The notes beneath the pieces are model-generated. The model did no database searches and had not been told where the DNA came from. It saw only the letters and a list, made by a program, of their open reading frames with translations. 64,000 nucleotides of DNA from Carboxylicivirga sediminis (lineage in GTDB: Bacteria > Bacteroidota > Bacteroidia > Bacteroidales > Marinilabiliaceae): the NCBI RefSeq assembly GCF_018156225.1, contig NZ_JAGTAR010000027.1, forward strand, positions 22,792-86,791, written 5' to 3'. Within the stretch, counting starts at the first letter, position 1; the number at the start of each line of letters is the position of its first letter. Positions 43,161 to 52,540 of this stretch are shown here, in pieces. A program made the position numbers and the translations under genes.

Positions 43161-43985
43161 ATGCTCAATAAGAAAAACCGCCATAGTATTATCATTCAAA
43201 ATCATGAACTGGTATACTACCGCATTGGTAATGGAGAACCATTGCTGCTGGTTCATGGCATTACTACCTATTCATTCATCTGGCAGAAAGTGGTGCCATT
43301 TCTGGAAAATCGGTATGAACTGATAATTGTTGATTTATTGGGTTGTGGTGATTCAGCTAAATCCATTGATGTTGAGTTTTCACTTAAGAATCATGCTAAT
43401 ATTCTCGCTGAGCTGCTGGAAGCTCTGCATATTAACAAAGTGCATCTGGTAGGTCACGATGTGGGTGGAGGTATTTGTCAGATTATGGCTGTGAGGTTTG
43501 CCGAACTCATACTGAGCCTCACCGTTATTAATACTGTGGCCTATGATTTCTGGCCGGTTCAGCCCATTATTTCCATGCGTACACCCATCATCCGGCAGTT
43601 GGCCATGGCATCACTCGATCTGGGAGCCTTTCGTTTTATTGTCAAACGAGGGCTGTACTACAGAGAACGGCTCAGTAATGAACTGATGAACTGTTTCTGG
43701 TATCCTATGAAAACAAGTGCTGGTCGCAAGGCTTTCCTGCACTTTGCGCACTGCCTGGATAATAGAGACTTAATAGAGATTGTTGATGGTATTGAGCAAC
43801 TGCAAATACCTGTTTTGATAATACGGGGAGACAAGGACGTGTACCTGAGCAAACAAATTGCGGAGAAACTGCACCAAAGTATTAAGGGAAGCCAGCTAAA
43901 GGTTGTTGCTACAGGCGGTCATTTCATTCAGGAAGATGAACCTGCGATGATTGCCAGGTATATTGATGAATTTATAACGGTATAA
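43161..43985 (+). CDS. Alpha/beta hydrolase with Asp nucleophile
   Basis: 274 residues, cytoplasmic. Alpha/beta-hydrolase marks: oxyanion strand LLLVHGITTYSF, DLLGCGDSAKS, the nucleophile elbow LVGHDVGGG (Asp100 rather than Ser), an acid in IIRGDKDVYL and the His in TGGHFIQEDEP. Asp at the elbow is the pattern of haloalkane dehalogenases and epoxide hydrolases, enzymes that form an ester with the substrate. Its TAA is followed at once by the ATG of a PAS histidine kinase, so the two are translationally coupled. The arrangement recalls RsbQ-RsbP of Bacillus, where an alpha/beta hydrolase supplies a ligand to a PAS sensor, but RsbQ uses Ser. Confidence 0.87.
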   Translation: MLNKKNRHSIIIQNHELVYYRIGNGEPLLLVHGITTYSFIWQKVVPFLENRYELIIVDLLGCGDSAKSIDVEFSLKNHANILAELLEALHINKVHLVGHDVGGGICQIMAVRFAELILSLTVINTVAYDFWPVQPIISMRTPIIRQLAMASLDLGAFRFIVKRGLYYRERLSNELMNCFWYPMKTSAGRKAFLHFAHCLDNRDLIEIVDGIEQLQIPVLIIRGDKDVYLSKQIAEKLHQSIKGSQLKVVATGGHFIQEDEPAMIARYIDEFITV

Positions 43986-45734
43986 ATGGCAGCTGATAAG
44001 GAAATACTAAGGCGGTTAGAACTAAGGGTTAAAGAACTGGAGGAAGAGAATAATTCCCTTTCTGACCAGGTTGAAGAGATGCTGCTGCTTAACCTTATCA
44101 ACGAAAGCTTCGATGAGATAACTGATGAAGGAATGCTTTTAACTGCCGTCTTGGAGAAAATATCAGTGCTTAAAGATATTCCGTATTGTGCCTGTTTTGA
44201 GTTTAGTGAGACTAGTTATAATTGTTTGGCTCAATATTGCTCCTTTTATACAAAAGTGCCCTGCCTGAGTGTCGTCTCCATATCAGGCGATTTATTAAAA
44301 GAGCTGAATACTCAATCTATAATCCGAACTAATTTAAAGGAAAAACCAGGTTTGCTGACATTCGATTCGAAAAGTGCTACTTTTTTCCCTGGTGAGATGC
44401 TGGCCATTACCTTTCAAACAAGGGCTTTGAATCATGGGGTATTTATTTTTGTTTGCGATGGCAAGCCATCAGGGCCATTAAAAAATGATTTGTTGCCTTT
44501 TTATCAGATAATCCGGATAGTTACAGACAAATGGGATCGAATCAGTTTAATGAAAGAGCTAAAACAGCTCAATAAGGAGCTGGAGAAACGCGTTGAAGAA
44601 CGTACCAACTTATTAAAGCAAAGTGAGGAGAAGTACCGTCAGCTGTTTGATATGGCTAATGATGCTATTTTCTTGTGGGAAATTGATGCTAATGGAAAGG
44701 TTTTAGGCTGCAAGGAAATGAATGATGCGGTGCTGAAGATGACGGGCTACAATAAAGACGATTTACAATCCCTCAACCTGTTTTCTCTGTTAGCTGATAC
44801 TTACACTCAAAAAGAACGAAAGGTATTTGAGAAAGATTTCGCCCGGCAAAGTGGTATTCTGAAAGCTTCATTCAACACCAGGATAGGCATTATTCCACTT
44901 GAGCTACATTTTAGACGTATAAAACTGAATAATAAGCAGATGGTATTGGCCATCGCCCGTGACGTAAGCGAACGACAAGCCTACGAAAAACAAATAATTG
45001 AGGCCAAAAATAAAGCGGTTGAATCCGAAAAACTGAAGTCTGCCTTCTTAGCTAATATGAGTCATGAGATAAGAACGCCCATGAATGCAATAATTGGTTT
45101 CAGTGAGCTGCTCTATCAGGATGAAACCATGCCAGGTGAAGTGAAATTATATGCAGACATCATCTTTAAAAACAGTCTCCATTTACTGAATTTGATTAAT
45201 GACATTGTTGATTACTCAAAAATAGAAGCCGAACAAGTTACTATCTGGAATGAAGCCATCAATGTAAATGAGTTGATTTCAGAACTTTCTATCAATATGA
45301 TATCTATTCTTCATCAATTGTCCAAAAGTCATATTGATGTGTTAACCCATACGCCATTGATTGATAGTGAAGCGGTAATTATTAACGATAAAACACGACT
45401 TCGACAGGTGTTTACCAACCTGATTAATAATGCCATAAAGTTTACTCAACAAGGATTTATTGAAATAGGCTATCAATACAATCAAGATTATCTGGAGTTT
45501 TATGTACGTGATTCGGGAATTGGAATCGCTACAGAAAACCAAAAGAAGGTGTTTGAACGCTTTGTTCAGGTCAGGGATCCTGAAACAAGTAGTGCCGGTG
45601 GTACGGGATTGGGTTTGGCTATTTGCTCTAATCTGGTGGAACGTATGAATGGACAATTGTGCCTCGAATCAAGCATTGGTGAAGGATCAACCTTTTGGTT
45701 TAAGTTGCCATACAACAAAACCAATGAGTCATAA
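43986..45734 (+). CDS. PAS-domain sensor histidine kinase
   Basis: 582 residues, no TM helix, so cytoplasmic. Order: N-terminal coiled coil (about 5-35), a GAF-like region with several Cys (40-190), a second coiled coil (195-218: KELEKRVEERTNLLKQSEEK), PAS (220-335: YRQLFDMANDAIFLWEIDANG), HisKA with FLANMSHEIRTPMNAIIGFS (His near 360), and HATPase with NLINNAIKFT, DSGIGIA, GGTGLGLAICSNLVERMNG. No receiver domain and no response-regulator gene nearby. The start codon abuts the stop of the alpha/beta hydrolase gene, suggesting a fixed partner. Ligand unknown. Confidence 0.9.
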   Translation: MAADKEILRRLELRVKELEEENNSLSDQVEEMLLLNLINESFDEITDEGMLLTAVLEKISVLKDIPYCACFEFSETSYNCLAQYCSFYTKVPCLSVVSISGDLLKELNTQSIIRTNLKEKPGLLTFDSKSATFFPGEMLAITFQTRALNHGVFIFVCDGKPSGPLKNDLLPFYQIIRIVTDKWDRISLMKELKQLNKELEKRVEERTNLLKQSEEKYRQLFDMANDAIFLWEIDANGKVLGCKEMNDAVLKMTGYNKDDLQSLNLFSLLADTYTQKERKVFEKDFARQSGILKASFNTRIGIIPLELHFRRIKLNNKQMVLAIARDVSERQAYEKQIIEAKNKAVESEKLKSAFLANMSHEIRTPMNAIIGFSELLYQDETMPGEVKLYADIIFKNSLHLLNLINDIVDYSKIEAEQVTIWNEAINVNELISELSINMISILHQLSKSHIDVLTHTPLIDSEAVIINDKTRLRQVFTNLINNAIKFTQQGFIEIGYQYNQDYLEFYVRDSGIGIATENQKKVFERFVQVRDPETSSAGGTGLGLAICSNLVERMNGQLCLESSIGEGSTFWFKLPYNKTNES

Positions 45735-45816
45735 TGGATTGAAAATCGCATTATAGAACATGGCATTGTATTTTTTATTAGTTTTAAGTGTCGGTAACCC
45801 TCTAAATAATTAGTGC

Positions 45817-48800
45817 TTGGGCTTAAAAACTTCGATAACAGCCATACTGATTGCTGTAGTGCTGCAATGTACTACAGCTAATGTTCGTGGTTTAAAATTT
45901 AAGCATCTGGATATTGATCAGGGCCTTTCTAATAATTATGTGACATCGGTACTTAAAGACTCGAAAGGATTTATTTGGGTGGGTACTTTTGATGGTTTAA
46001 ACCGTTACGATGGCTATCAAATTCAGGCTTTTAACAGTTATGGCGAAGATGAACTGTTGTTAAGTAGTAACATCATCAACTGTCTTTTTGAAGATTCAAA
46101 GGGTAACCTGTGGATAGGTACCATGGGTGGAGGGCTTAATTGTCTTGATGCTTCACGCAGAAACGTTAGTGTCTTTGAATATGATTCGCTGCACAACAGC
46201 ATTGCCTCTAATCATATTTTTGATTTAACCGAAGACGCACTTGGAAACATATGGATTGCCACGGGAGGCGGAGTGAATAGGTATAGCCCTGTCACAAAGC
46301 AATTTGAACTATTTTCACTGGCAGAAGGATTAAGTAATGTCAATGTGGTATCGGTGGTTTTGCTCAACAATATTGTTTACGCTGGTATGTATGGCGGTGG
46401 AGTCAATATGCTGAATACTGAAACGGGAGAAATTAAATCTTTGGATGAAGAGGCCAGGATGTCGCTTGATGAACATGTTCTTAATGTATTTGTGGATAGT
46501 GATGGACTACTTTGGATTGCATCTGAAAAGCAGGGCTTATGGTGCTTTAATCCATCAGATAATACGCATGTGCATTATACAAGTAAAGAAGAACAATATA
46601 GCTTTCTGGAGAACAACTTTCCGGTTTGTATTACTGAAGATAAGCGTAAGCGAATATGGGTATCTACCGATAAAGGAGGACTTTACTGCTTCGATAAAGC
46701 GACAGAATTATTTAGTAATCTGCAAAATAATCCTGTGATAGATGAAAGTCTTAAATCCAATGCTTTAACCAGGATATTGATTGATGATAATAATTTACTT
46801 TGGGTAGGCACCTACGATAAGGGAGTCTGCTACAGCAATCTCAATCAAGAGAATATCGTTCATATTACACATCAAATGAATCAACCGGGTTCGCTTTCAG
46901 ATAGAAGTGTAAATTGTATTTATGAAGACAGTGACGGGGAAATATGGATTGGTACCGAAAATGGTCTTAACAGGGCAGATAACAAGTTTAATATCAAAGA
47001 GAAGTTTTATCGTACAAATGGGTTAAGTGATAATGTAGGTTTAAGTATTCTGGAAACAACTAGTGGCGAATTGTGGATAGGTACATACACTGGTGGGATA
47101 AGCATTTATAATAAACAAACCGGAGACTTTCGCTATCTGAAAAAGTCTGAGAGTGAAGAAGAAGGTATTTCCAGTGATTTTGTAAGAGCTTTGTTTCAGG
47201 ACTCCATGGGATTAATATGGATTGGCACTGTAAGAGGTGGTTTAGATGTGTTTGATCCCCGAACCGGTACAATTACTCATTACCCCAATACACATAACGA
47301 GCGACGATATTTGAATAGCAGTAACGTATTGTCGATTCTTGAAGATAAACAACATAATATATGGATAGCTACCTATGGAGGAGGAGTTAATGTTTATCAT
47401 CGGGCTACAGGCACATTCTCTTATATCCAGAATGATAAAAACAATCCACAGTCCCTTTCAAGCGATCAGGTAACTTGTCAACTGATTGATAGCAATGGTG
47501 ACTATTGGGTGGGTACCAATTTTGGGCTCAATAAGATGAATGCAGATAATGAAACATTTACCGTGTATTATATTGAGGATGGGTTGGCCAGTAATTCAAT
47601 CGTTGGACTGGTGGAAGATGAAAATGATAATCTCTGGATCACCACGCAAAACGGATTATCGATATACAATTTGAGAACAGGCTTGTTTAGCAATTTTTTC
47701 AAGGAAGATGGACTTCAGGAAAACGTGTTCCATTACAATGCGGTTGCCAAATTGCGGGATGGTTCCATTGTGTGTGGAGGTATTAATGGATTAAATGTAT
47801 TTGAGCCCAATATAAATATTGAAAGACGAAAGCCTCAGCCGGTTATAATCACTGGGTTATCCATTTTTAATAATCAGGTTAGTTTTGGAACATTGGCGGA
47901 TGGTCGCGAAATATTCAAGGGAAAGCTTAGCGAGGCTAAAAGAATCAACCTATCACACAAGGATAGGCTATTTGAGATAAGTTATTCGACCCTCGAATAC
48001 GGGAATCCCAAACAAACAGTTTTCCAATATAAAATAGACGAACTACATGATAACTGGATTAACCTTGGGAATGAAAACACAATATCTTTTCACAACCTTC
48101 GACCAGATGATTATACATTCAGAATTAAATCAACTATATCAAATTCAAAGCTGGAAAGCGATGAAACGGTTTTAACCATCAGTATAAAGCCACCATTTTA
48201 CGGCACTGTTTGGTTTTTCATGCTGGTGGGGATTGTTCTGCTGACAATGGTTATTGCCATTTATCTGATTAAAAACAGAAACGCACGCATCAAAAGGAAA
48301 CTTCTTGAAAAAACAGTAGCAGAGAAAACCAGGGAGCTTTCAAAAGCCTATGAAAAGCTTGAGAAACAAAATGATAGTTTAGAGCGAAAAGTTAACGAAC
48401 GGACCAGGGACTTGCTGCTGGCAAAAGAAAAGGCTGAAAAGGCTGACGCTTTGAAAACCGCTTTTTTGGCCAATATGAGTCATGAGATTCGTACACCCAT
48501 GAATGCAATTTTGGGGTTTGTTGATTTACTGATTAATGTAGATGTACCGGAAGAAGAGAGTGACTATTTTAAAGAACTGATACAGTCCAACGGCGTTACG
48601 TTAATGCGTTTGATTGATGATATAATGGATTTGGCCCGTATAGAATCCGGGGATTTTCAGATTAAAAAAACGTACTTTGAAATCACTGAGGAAATAGAGA
48701 AGATTGCTTCCAATTATATTGATGGCAACAGTGAAATAAATGAGGGGGTGCGGTTTATTTATAACAAACTGGAACAGCCTCAGGAGGTGTTTACCGATAG

Positions 48801-49134
48801 AATTCGACTTCGCCAGATAATCACCAACCTGATAAATAATGCTATAAAATTTACCGAGAATGGGTGGATAAAGTTTAACTATTCCATTGAAGATGGCAGG
48901 ATGTATGGCTTTGTGCAAGACACCGGAATAGGCATACCATCACATGAGATTGGGAATATCTTTAACCGGTTTAATAAGTTGGAAGGCTATTCTGAGAAAG
49001 TCTACCGGGGAACCGGTTTGGGACTGGCCATTACAAAAGGGCTGACCAAGCAGCTGGGGGGAAATATTAAGGTAGAAAGCGAAAAAGGTAAAGGTTCCAC
49101 CTTCTACTTTAATATTAAGATCACCGAAGATTAG
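45817..49134 (+). CDS. Reg_prop/Y_Y_Y sensor histidine kinase (HTCS-like, without receiver or AraC)
   Basis: 1,105 residues. The only in-frame start after the TAG at 45811 is TTG 45817, and it gives a good signal peptide, so a TTG start is accepted. A periplasmic two-propeller sensor follows (about 25-660) made of Reg_prop units (DSKGFIWVGTFDGLNRYD; DSKGNLWIGTMGGGLNCLD; GEIWIGTENGLNRAD). Then come a Y_Y_Y domain (about 690-790), one TM (about 793-815), a coiled coil, HisKA (MSHEIRTPMNAILGF, His near 889) and HATPase (GTGLGLAITKGL). Hybrid sensors of polysaccharide loci continue with REC and AraC domains; this one stops after HATPase, so it needs a separate regulator. It overlaps the convergent radA stop by 4 bases. 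Confidence 0.92.
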   Translation: MGLKTSITAILIAVVLQCTTANVRGLKFKHLDIDQGLSNNYVTSVLKDSKGFIWVGTFDGLNRYDGYQIQAFNSYGEDELLLSSNIINCLFEDSKGNLWIGTMGGGLNCLDASRRNVSVFEYDSLHNSIASNHIFDLTEDALGNIWIATGGGVNRYSPVTKQFELFSLAEGLSNVNVVSVVLLNNIVYAGMYGGGVNMLNTETGEIKSLDEEARMSLDEHVLNVFVDSDGLLWIASEKQGLWCFNPSDNTHVHYTSKEEQYSFLENNFPVCITEDKRKRIWVSTDKGGLYCFDKATELFSNLQNNPVIDESLKSNALTRILIDDNNLLWVGTYDKGVCYSNLNQENIVHITHQMNQPGSLSDRSVNCIYEDSDGEIWIGTENGLNRADNKFNIKEKFYRTNGLSDNVGLSILETTSGELWIGTYTGGISIYNKQTGDFRYLKKSESEEEGISSDFVRALFQDSMGLIWIGTVRGGLDVFDPRTGTITHYPNTHNERRYLNSSNVLSILEDKQHNIWIATYGGGVNVYHRATGTFSYIQNDKNNPQSLSSDQVTCQLIDSNGDYWVGTNFGLNKMNADNETFTVYYIEDGLASNSIVGLVEDENDNLWITTQNGLSIYNLRTGLFSNFFKEDGLQENVFHYNAVAKLRDGSIVCGGINGLNVFEPNINIERRKPQPVIITGLSIFNNQVSFGTLADGREIFKGKLSEAKRINLSHKDRLFEISYSTLEYGNPKQTVFQYKIDELHDNWINLGNENTISFHNLRPDDYTFRIKSTISNSKLESDETVLTISIKPPFYGTVWFFMLVGIVLLTMVIAIYLIKNRNARIKRKLLEKTVAEKTRELSKAYEKLEKQNDSLERKVNERTRDLLLAKEKAEKADALKTAFLANMSHEIRTPMNAILGFVDLLINVDVPEEESDYFKELIQSNGVTLMRLIDDIMDLARIESGDFQIKKTYFEITEEIEKIASNYIDGNSEINEGVRFIYNKLEQPQEVFTDRIRLRQIITNLINNAIKFTENGWIKFNYSIEDGRMYGFVQDTGIGIPSHEIGNIFNRFNKLEGYSEKVYRGTGLGLAITKGLTKQLGGNIKVESEKGKGSTFYFNIKITED

Positions 49135-50498
49135 GCGAACAAAAATTTAAACGCTTCTTCAATTTTATTGGCTTTAATAACTTGAATATCATATTTATTC
49201 AGCTCAACACCTTTAACATAGCTGGGTATAATAATGCTCTTAAATCCTAGTTTAGCAGCTTCGCCAATGCGTTGGTCCAATCTGGTCACTGGTCTGATTT
49301 CGCCCGACAGCCCCACTTCTCCTGTCATACATATATCTGGCGAAATGGTCATGTCCATATTCGATGAGAGAACAGATGTAATGACAGCCAAGTCAATAGC
49401 AGGATCATTTACTTTAAGTCCTCCGGCAATATTTAAGAACACATCTTTTTGAGCCAATTTAAAGCCTGCACGTTTCTCAAGAACAGCCAGGAGCATATTC
49501 AACCTTCTCAGGTCGAAACCAGTAACTGAGCGTTGCGGGTTTTGGTAAGCAGCCGTACTTGCCAGTGCCTGCACTTCAATTAAAAATGGGCGAACGCCCT
49601 CCAATGCTGCTGAAATTGCAACGCCGCTCATCTGTTTTTGCTGAGTGGCCAATAATAATTCAGACGGATTACTTACTTCGCGAAGGCCACTGCCCAACAT
49701 TTCAAAGATGCCAATCTCATTGGTGGAGCCAAAACGGTTCTTAATGGAGCGCAATATGCGGTACATATGGTGACGATCGCCTTCAAACTGCAGCACCACA
49801 TCTACCATGTGCTCCAATACTTTGGGCCCGGCCAGGCTGCCCTCTTTGGTAATGTGGCCAATGAGAAATACCGGGATATGCTTGTCTTTACATACGCGCA
49901 ATATAGTTGCTGTGCATTCGCGTATCTGAGAAACACTGCCAGGCGCCGATTCGATGCGTTCAGTTTCGAGCGTTTGTACCGAGTCAATCACTAAAACGTC
50001 GGGCTGCTCATTTTCGATGTGTTTGATAATATGCTCAACCGATACCTCGCTAACTACATGACAATTATCGGCCGATGCCCCTGATATACGGTCGGCACGA
50101 AGCTTTATCTGTTGAGGGCTCTCTTCACCAGATACATAAAGTACTTTAACATTGGGCAGGTTAAGGGCTGTTTGTAATACCAGTGTCGATTTTCCTATAC
50201 CGGGTTCGCCACCAATTAATACCATGGCACCCGGTACCAGCCCACCGCCTAATACCCGATTTAGTTCCTCATTACCGGTACTAAGGCGGGGCATTTCTTC
50301 AACCGAAACTTTTGAAACAGGCATCGGTTTTGTGCGCTCAGCCAGCACAGTTCCGGGCCGACTGTTTTTGGCTTTACCGGTTATCTTGGTTTCCTCAACA
50401 AACGTATTCCATTCGCCACAGGCATAGCATTTACCTTCCCATTTGGGCGATTCATTGCCACAGTTCTGACAAACAAATACCGTTTTCGCTTTAGCCAT
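49131..50498 (-). CDS. radA: DNA repair protein RadA
   Basis: 455 residues. RadA/Sms helicase-like ATPase acting in recombination intermediates. The N-terminal C4 zinc finger is CQNCGNESPKWEGKCYACGE. The RecA-type core has Walker A GGEPGIGKSTLVLQ, then YVSGEESPQQIKLRA, Walker B-like VLVIDSVQT, and the RadA-specific KNRFGSTNEIGIFEM. The C-terminal Lon-like domain carries LNIAGGLKVNDPAIDLAV and GEVGLSGEIRPV. Standard length. It lies 2 bases downstream of rfaE2 on the same strand, so they form an operon. Confidence 0.98.
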   Translation of the reverse strand: MAKAKTVFVCQNCGNESPKWEGKCYACGEWNTFVEETKITGKAKNSRPGTVLAERTKPMPVSKVSVEEMPRLSTGNEELNRVLGGGLVPGAMVLIGGEPGIGKSTLVLQTALNLPNVKVLYVSGEESPQQIKLRADRISGASADNCHVVSEVSVEHIIKHIENEQPDVLVIDSVQTLETERIESAPGSVSQIRECTATILRVCKDKHIPVFLIGHITKEGSLAGPKVLEHMVDVVLQFEGDRHHMYRILRSIKNRFGSTNEIGIFEMLGSGLREVSNPSELLLATQQKQMSGVAISAALEGVRPFLIEVQALASTAAYQNPQRSVTGFDLRRLNMLLAVLEKRAGFKLAQKDVFLNIAGGLKVNDPAIDLAVITSVLSSNMDMTISPDICMTGEVGLSGEIRPVTRLDQRIGEAAKLGFKSIIIPSYVKGVELNKYDIQVIKANKIEEAFKFLFA

Positions 50499-50500
50499 AA

Positions 50501-50995
50501 CTACATGGATGTTTTAATCTTTTCAACAATAGAGGTAGTAGAAAAACCTTCGACAAAGTCGATGGTTTCCACTTTTCCTCCTTTGGCTTTGAGTATGTCG
50601 TAGCCAACAATGTCTTCAGCTTTATAATCGCTGCCCTTCACCAATACATCAGGCTGCAGGGCTTTAATTAGTTCATAGGGGGTATCCTCATCGAAAAAAA
50701 CAACTAAATCGATAAACTGTAGGGCAGCCATTAATATGGCTCTGCTTTGTTCATCAACAACAGGGCGTTTCGGACCCTTCAGGCGTTGAACTGACGCATC
50801 GGTATTGAGCCCAAGCACCAATTTGCTGCCTTTATCTTTTGCTTTCGACAGGTAATCGATATGGCCGCGGTGCACAATGTCAAAACAACCATTGGTAAAA
50901 ACAATGGTGTCTCCGTTAGCGCTCCAATGCGATACAATCTCCTGTGCTTCACTACGGTTCTTAATTTTATTAGTAATGGCATCTAGCTGAGTCAT
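50501..50995 (-). CDS. rfaE2: D-glycero-beta-D-manno-heptose 1-phosphate adenylyltransferase
   Basis: 164 residues. Cytidylyltransferase-like fold with the HxGH motif in [20 protein letters not shown], then [19 protein letters not shown] and the C-terminal RxS/TT loop [11 protein letters not shown]. It adds AMP to heptose-1-phosphate, giving ADP-heptose for lipopolysaccharide core. This is the stand-alone form; the kinase half (rfaE1) that is fused in enteric HldE is not adjacent. Co-transcribed with radA downstream. Confidence 0.93.
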   Translation of the reverse strand: MTQLDAITNKIKNRSEAQEIVSHWSANGDTIVFTNGCFDIVHRGHIDYLSKAKDKGSKLVLGLNTDASVQRLKGPKRPVVDEQSRAILMAALQFIDLVVFFDEDTPYELIKALQPDVLVKGSDYKAEDIVGYDILKAKGGKVETIDFVEGFSTTSIVEKIKTSM

Positions 50996-51035
50996 TGAGT
51001 AGTCTTTTATAATAACTGAAGGTATAAAAATAACA

Positions 51036-51060
51036 AAACCCCGACAGGTGCCGGGGTTCT
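51036..51060 (-). terminator. Hairpin terminator after panD
   Basis: AACCCCG and CGGGGTT pair around ACAGGTGC. On the minus strand a short T-rich tail (GTTTTGTTATTTTTA) follows. Downstream of panD and upstream of rfaE2. Confidence 0.75.
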
Positions 51061-51085
51061 AGCTTAATATTTTTAAAAACTGCTT

Positions 51086-51436
51086 TTAAACCAGTGCATT
51101 GGTTGCTGTATCCGGAAATACAAATGTTGGTTTAAACTGCTTGGCTTCTTCTAGAGACATGTGGCAATATGTAATAATAATAACTACATCGCCAACGGCC
51201 ACTTTACGGGCTGCAGCTCCATTCAGGCAGATAACGCCTGATCCTCTTTCGCCTTTGATTACATAAGTTTCAAGGCGCTCTCCATTATTGTTGTTAACAA
51301 CCTGAACCTTTTCATTTTCAATGATGTTAGCTGCGTCCATTAAGTCTTCGTCAATGGTAATGCTTCCAACATAATTCAGATTTGCTTCCGTTACAGAAAC
51401 GTTGTGTAGTTTTGATTTTACAACCTCAACATTCAT
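51086..51436 (-). CDS. panD: Aspartate 1-decarboxylase
   Basis: 116 residues. Pyruvoyl enzyme making beta-alanine for pantothenate. The self-cleavage site is Gly-Ser in [12 protein letters not shown] (Ser near 25), with the conserved Lys in the VVKSKLHN start and catalytic Tyr in [27 protein letters not shown] is the family core. It overlaps panC by 11 bases, so the two are co-transcribed and make both inputs of pantothenate from aspartate and pantoate. Confidence 0.98.
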   Translation of the reverse strand: MNVEVVKSKLHNVSVTEANLNYVGSITIDEDLMDAANIIENEKVQVVNNNNGERLETYVIKGERGSGVICLNGAAARKVAVGDVVIIITYCHMSLEEAKQFKPTFVFPDTATNALV

Positions 51437-52286
51437 GATCCCTATTTTTGTATGTCACGTTATCTATCAATCTTATCTCACCAGCAAAAACAGCAATACA
51501 ACCAACAATGTAATCACTCTTCTCCCAGTTGTCAACAGGCTGCAGTGTATACCCATCTACTATTTCAAAGTACTCAACTTCCAGCCCTTTGGTCGCATTA
51601 ATGGTTTCTTCAACCTGTTTTTTGATCTTTTCTACCGATAAATCAGGGGCAAAGTTACAAGATTCGAATAAAGTACGGGCAATGGCAGGTGCATTTTTTC
51701 GTTGCTTATCAGTGAGTAGCATGTTACGCGAGCTCATGGCCAGTCCATCTGCTTCACGAACAATGTCGCAAGGTACTATCTTAACTGGCAACTGTAGCTG
51801 TTTGGTCATCTCGGTTATAATAACGAGCTGCTGAAAATCTTTCAGACCAAAAAAGGCCTTATCGGGCTTTACCATGTCAAAAAGGCGACTGACTACCTGT
51901 GCTACCCCGTTAAAGTGACCAGGTCTGTAGCGTCCTTCCATCACAGTTTCGAGACTGCCAAAGTTAAATTGTCTGGAATCTTCTTCGGGATAAACCTCCT
52001 CAACGGAAGGGGCAAAAACAATATCGCATTTGACTGAGGATAGTGCCTCAAGATCGGTATTTAAATCTCGTGGGTAGCGATCAAGATCTTTTGCGTTGTT
52101 AAACTGCGTTGGGTTAACAAAAATACTTACTACCACAATATCGGACTTTGATGCCGCATGTTCCACTAATGATAAGTGGCCATTGTGCAAGGCCCCCATC
52201 GTGGGTACAAAGCCAATACTTTTGTTTCCCTGTTTGTGGTTTTCAAGCAGAGCCTGAAGAGCAGTAACTGTATGAACTACTTGCAT
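51426..52286 (-). CDS. panC: Pantothenate synthetase
   Basis: 286 residues. Joins pantoate and beta-alanine with ATP. Family motifs: [19 protein letters not shown] with the HIGH-like motif, [62 protein letters not shown] with the KMSKS-like loop. Standard length. First gene of panC-panD; divergent from the glycogen-synthase-like gene across a 254-base region. Confidence 0.98.
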   Translation of the reverse strand: MQVVHTVTALQALLENHKQGNKSIGFVPTMGALHNGHLSLVEHAASKSDIVVVSIFVNPTQFNNAKDLDRYPRDLNTDLEALSSVKCDIVFAPSVEEVYPEEDSRQFNFGSLETVMEGRYRPGHFNGVAQVVSRLFDMVKPDKAFFGLKDFQQLVIITEMTKQLQLPVKIVPCDIVREADGLAMSSRNMLLTDKQRKNAPAIARTLFESCNFAPDLSVEKIKKQVEETINATKGLEVEYFEIVDGYTLQPVDNWEKSDYIVGCIAVFAGEIRLIDNVTYKNRDHEC

Positions 52287-52478
52287 GCTTTATGTATTTA
52301 ATTGACACACAGGTTAATGTTTGCATTTTGTCGTGGTGTCTGAAAATAGCTCGGCAAAGTAATAAAATACTTATCACATTTGGTTCACGAAATCTCAAAA
52401 ACCTTGTTAAAATATGCTTTCTTGCACAGAAATTGTTTGGTTTGAGGCCCTATATCGCTATGCGTGCAAGGGTTTTAA

Positions 52479-52509
52479 TTTGTTACGTGGTTTATTTTTC
52501 GTACTTTTG
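52479..52509 (+). promoter_or_regulatory. Promoter of the glycogen-synthase-like/DUF4270 operon
   Basis: TTTG at 52479-52482, 19-base spacer, TACTTTTG at 52502-52509: full consensus. The start site is expected near 52516, about 25 bases before the ATG. Confidence 0.7.
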
Positions 52510-52540
52510 CATTTGCTAAAAATATTCTACCAGTATAATA

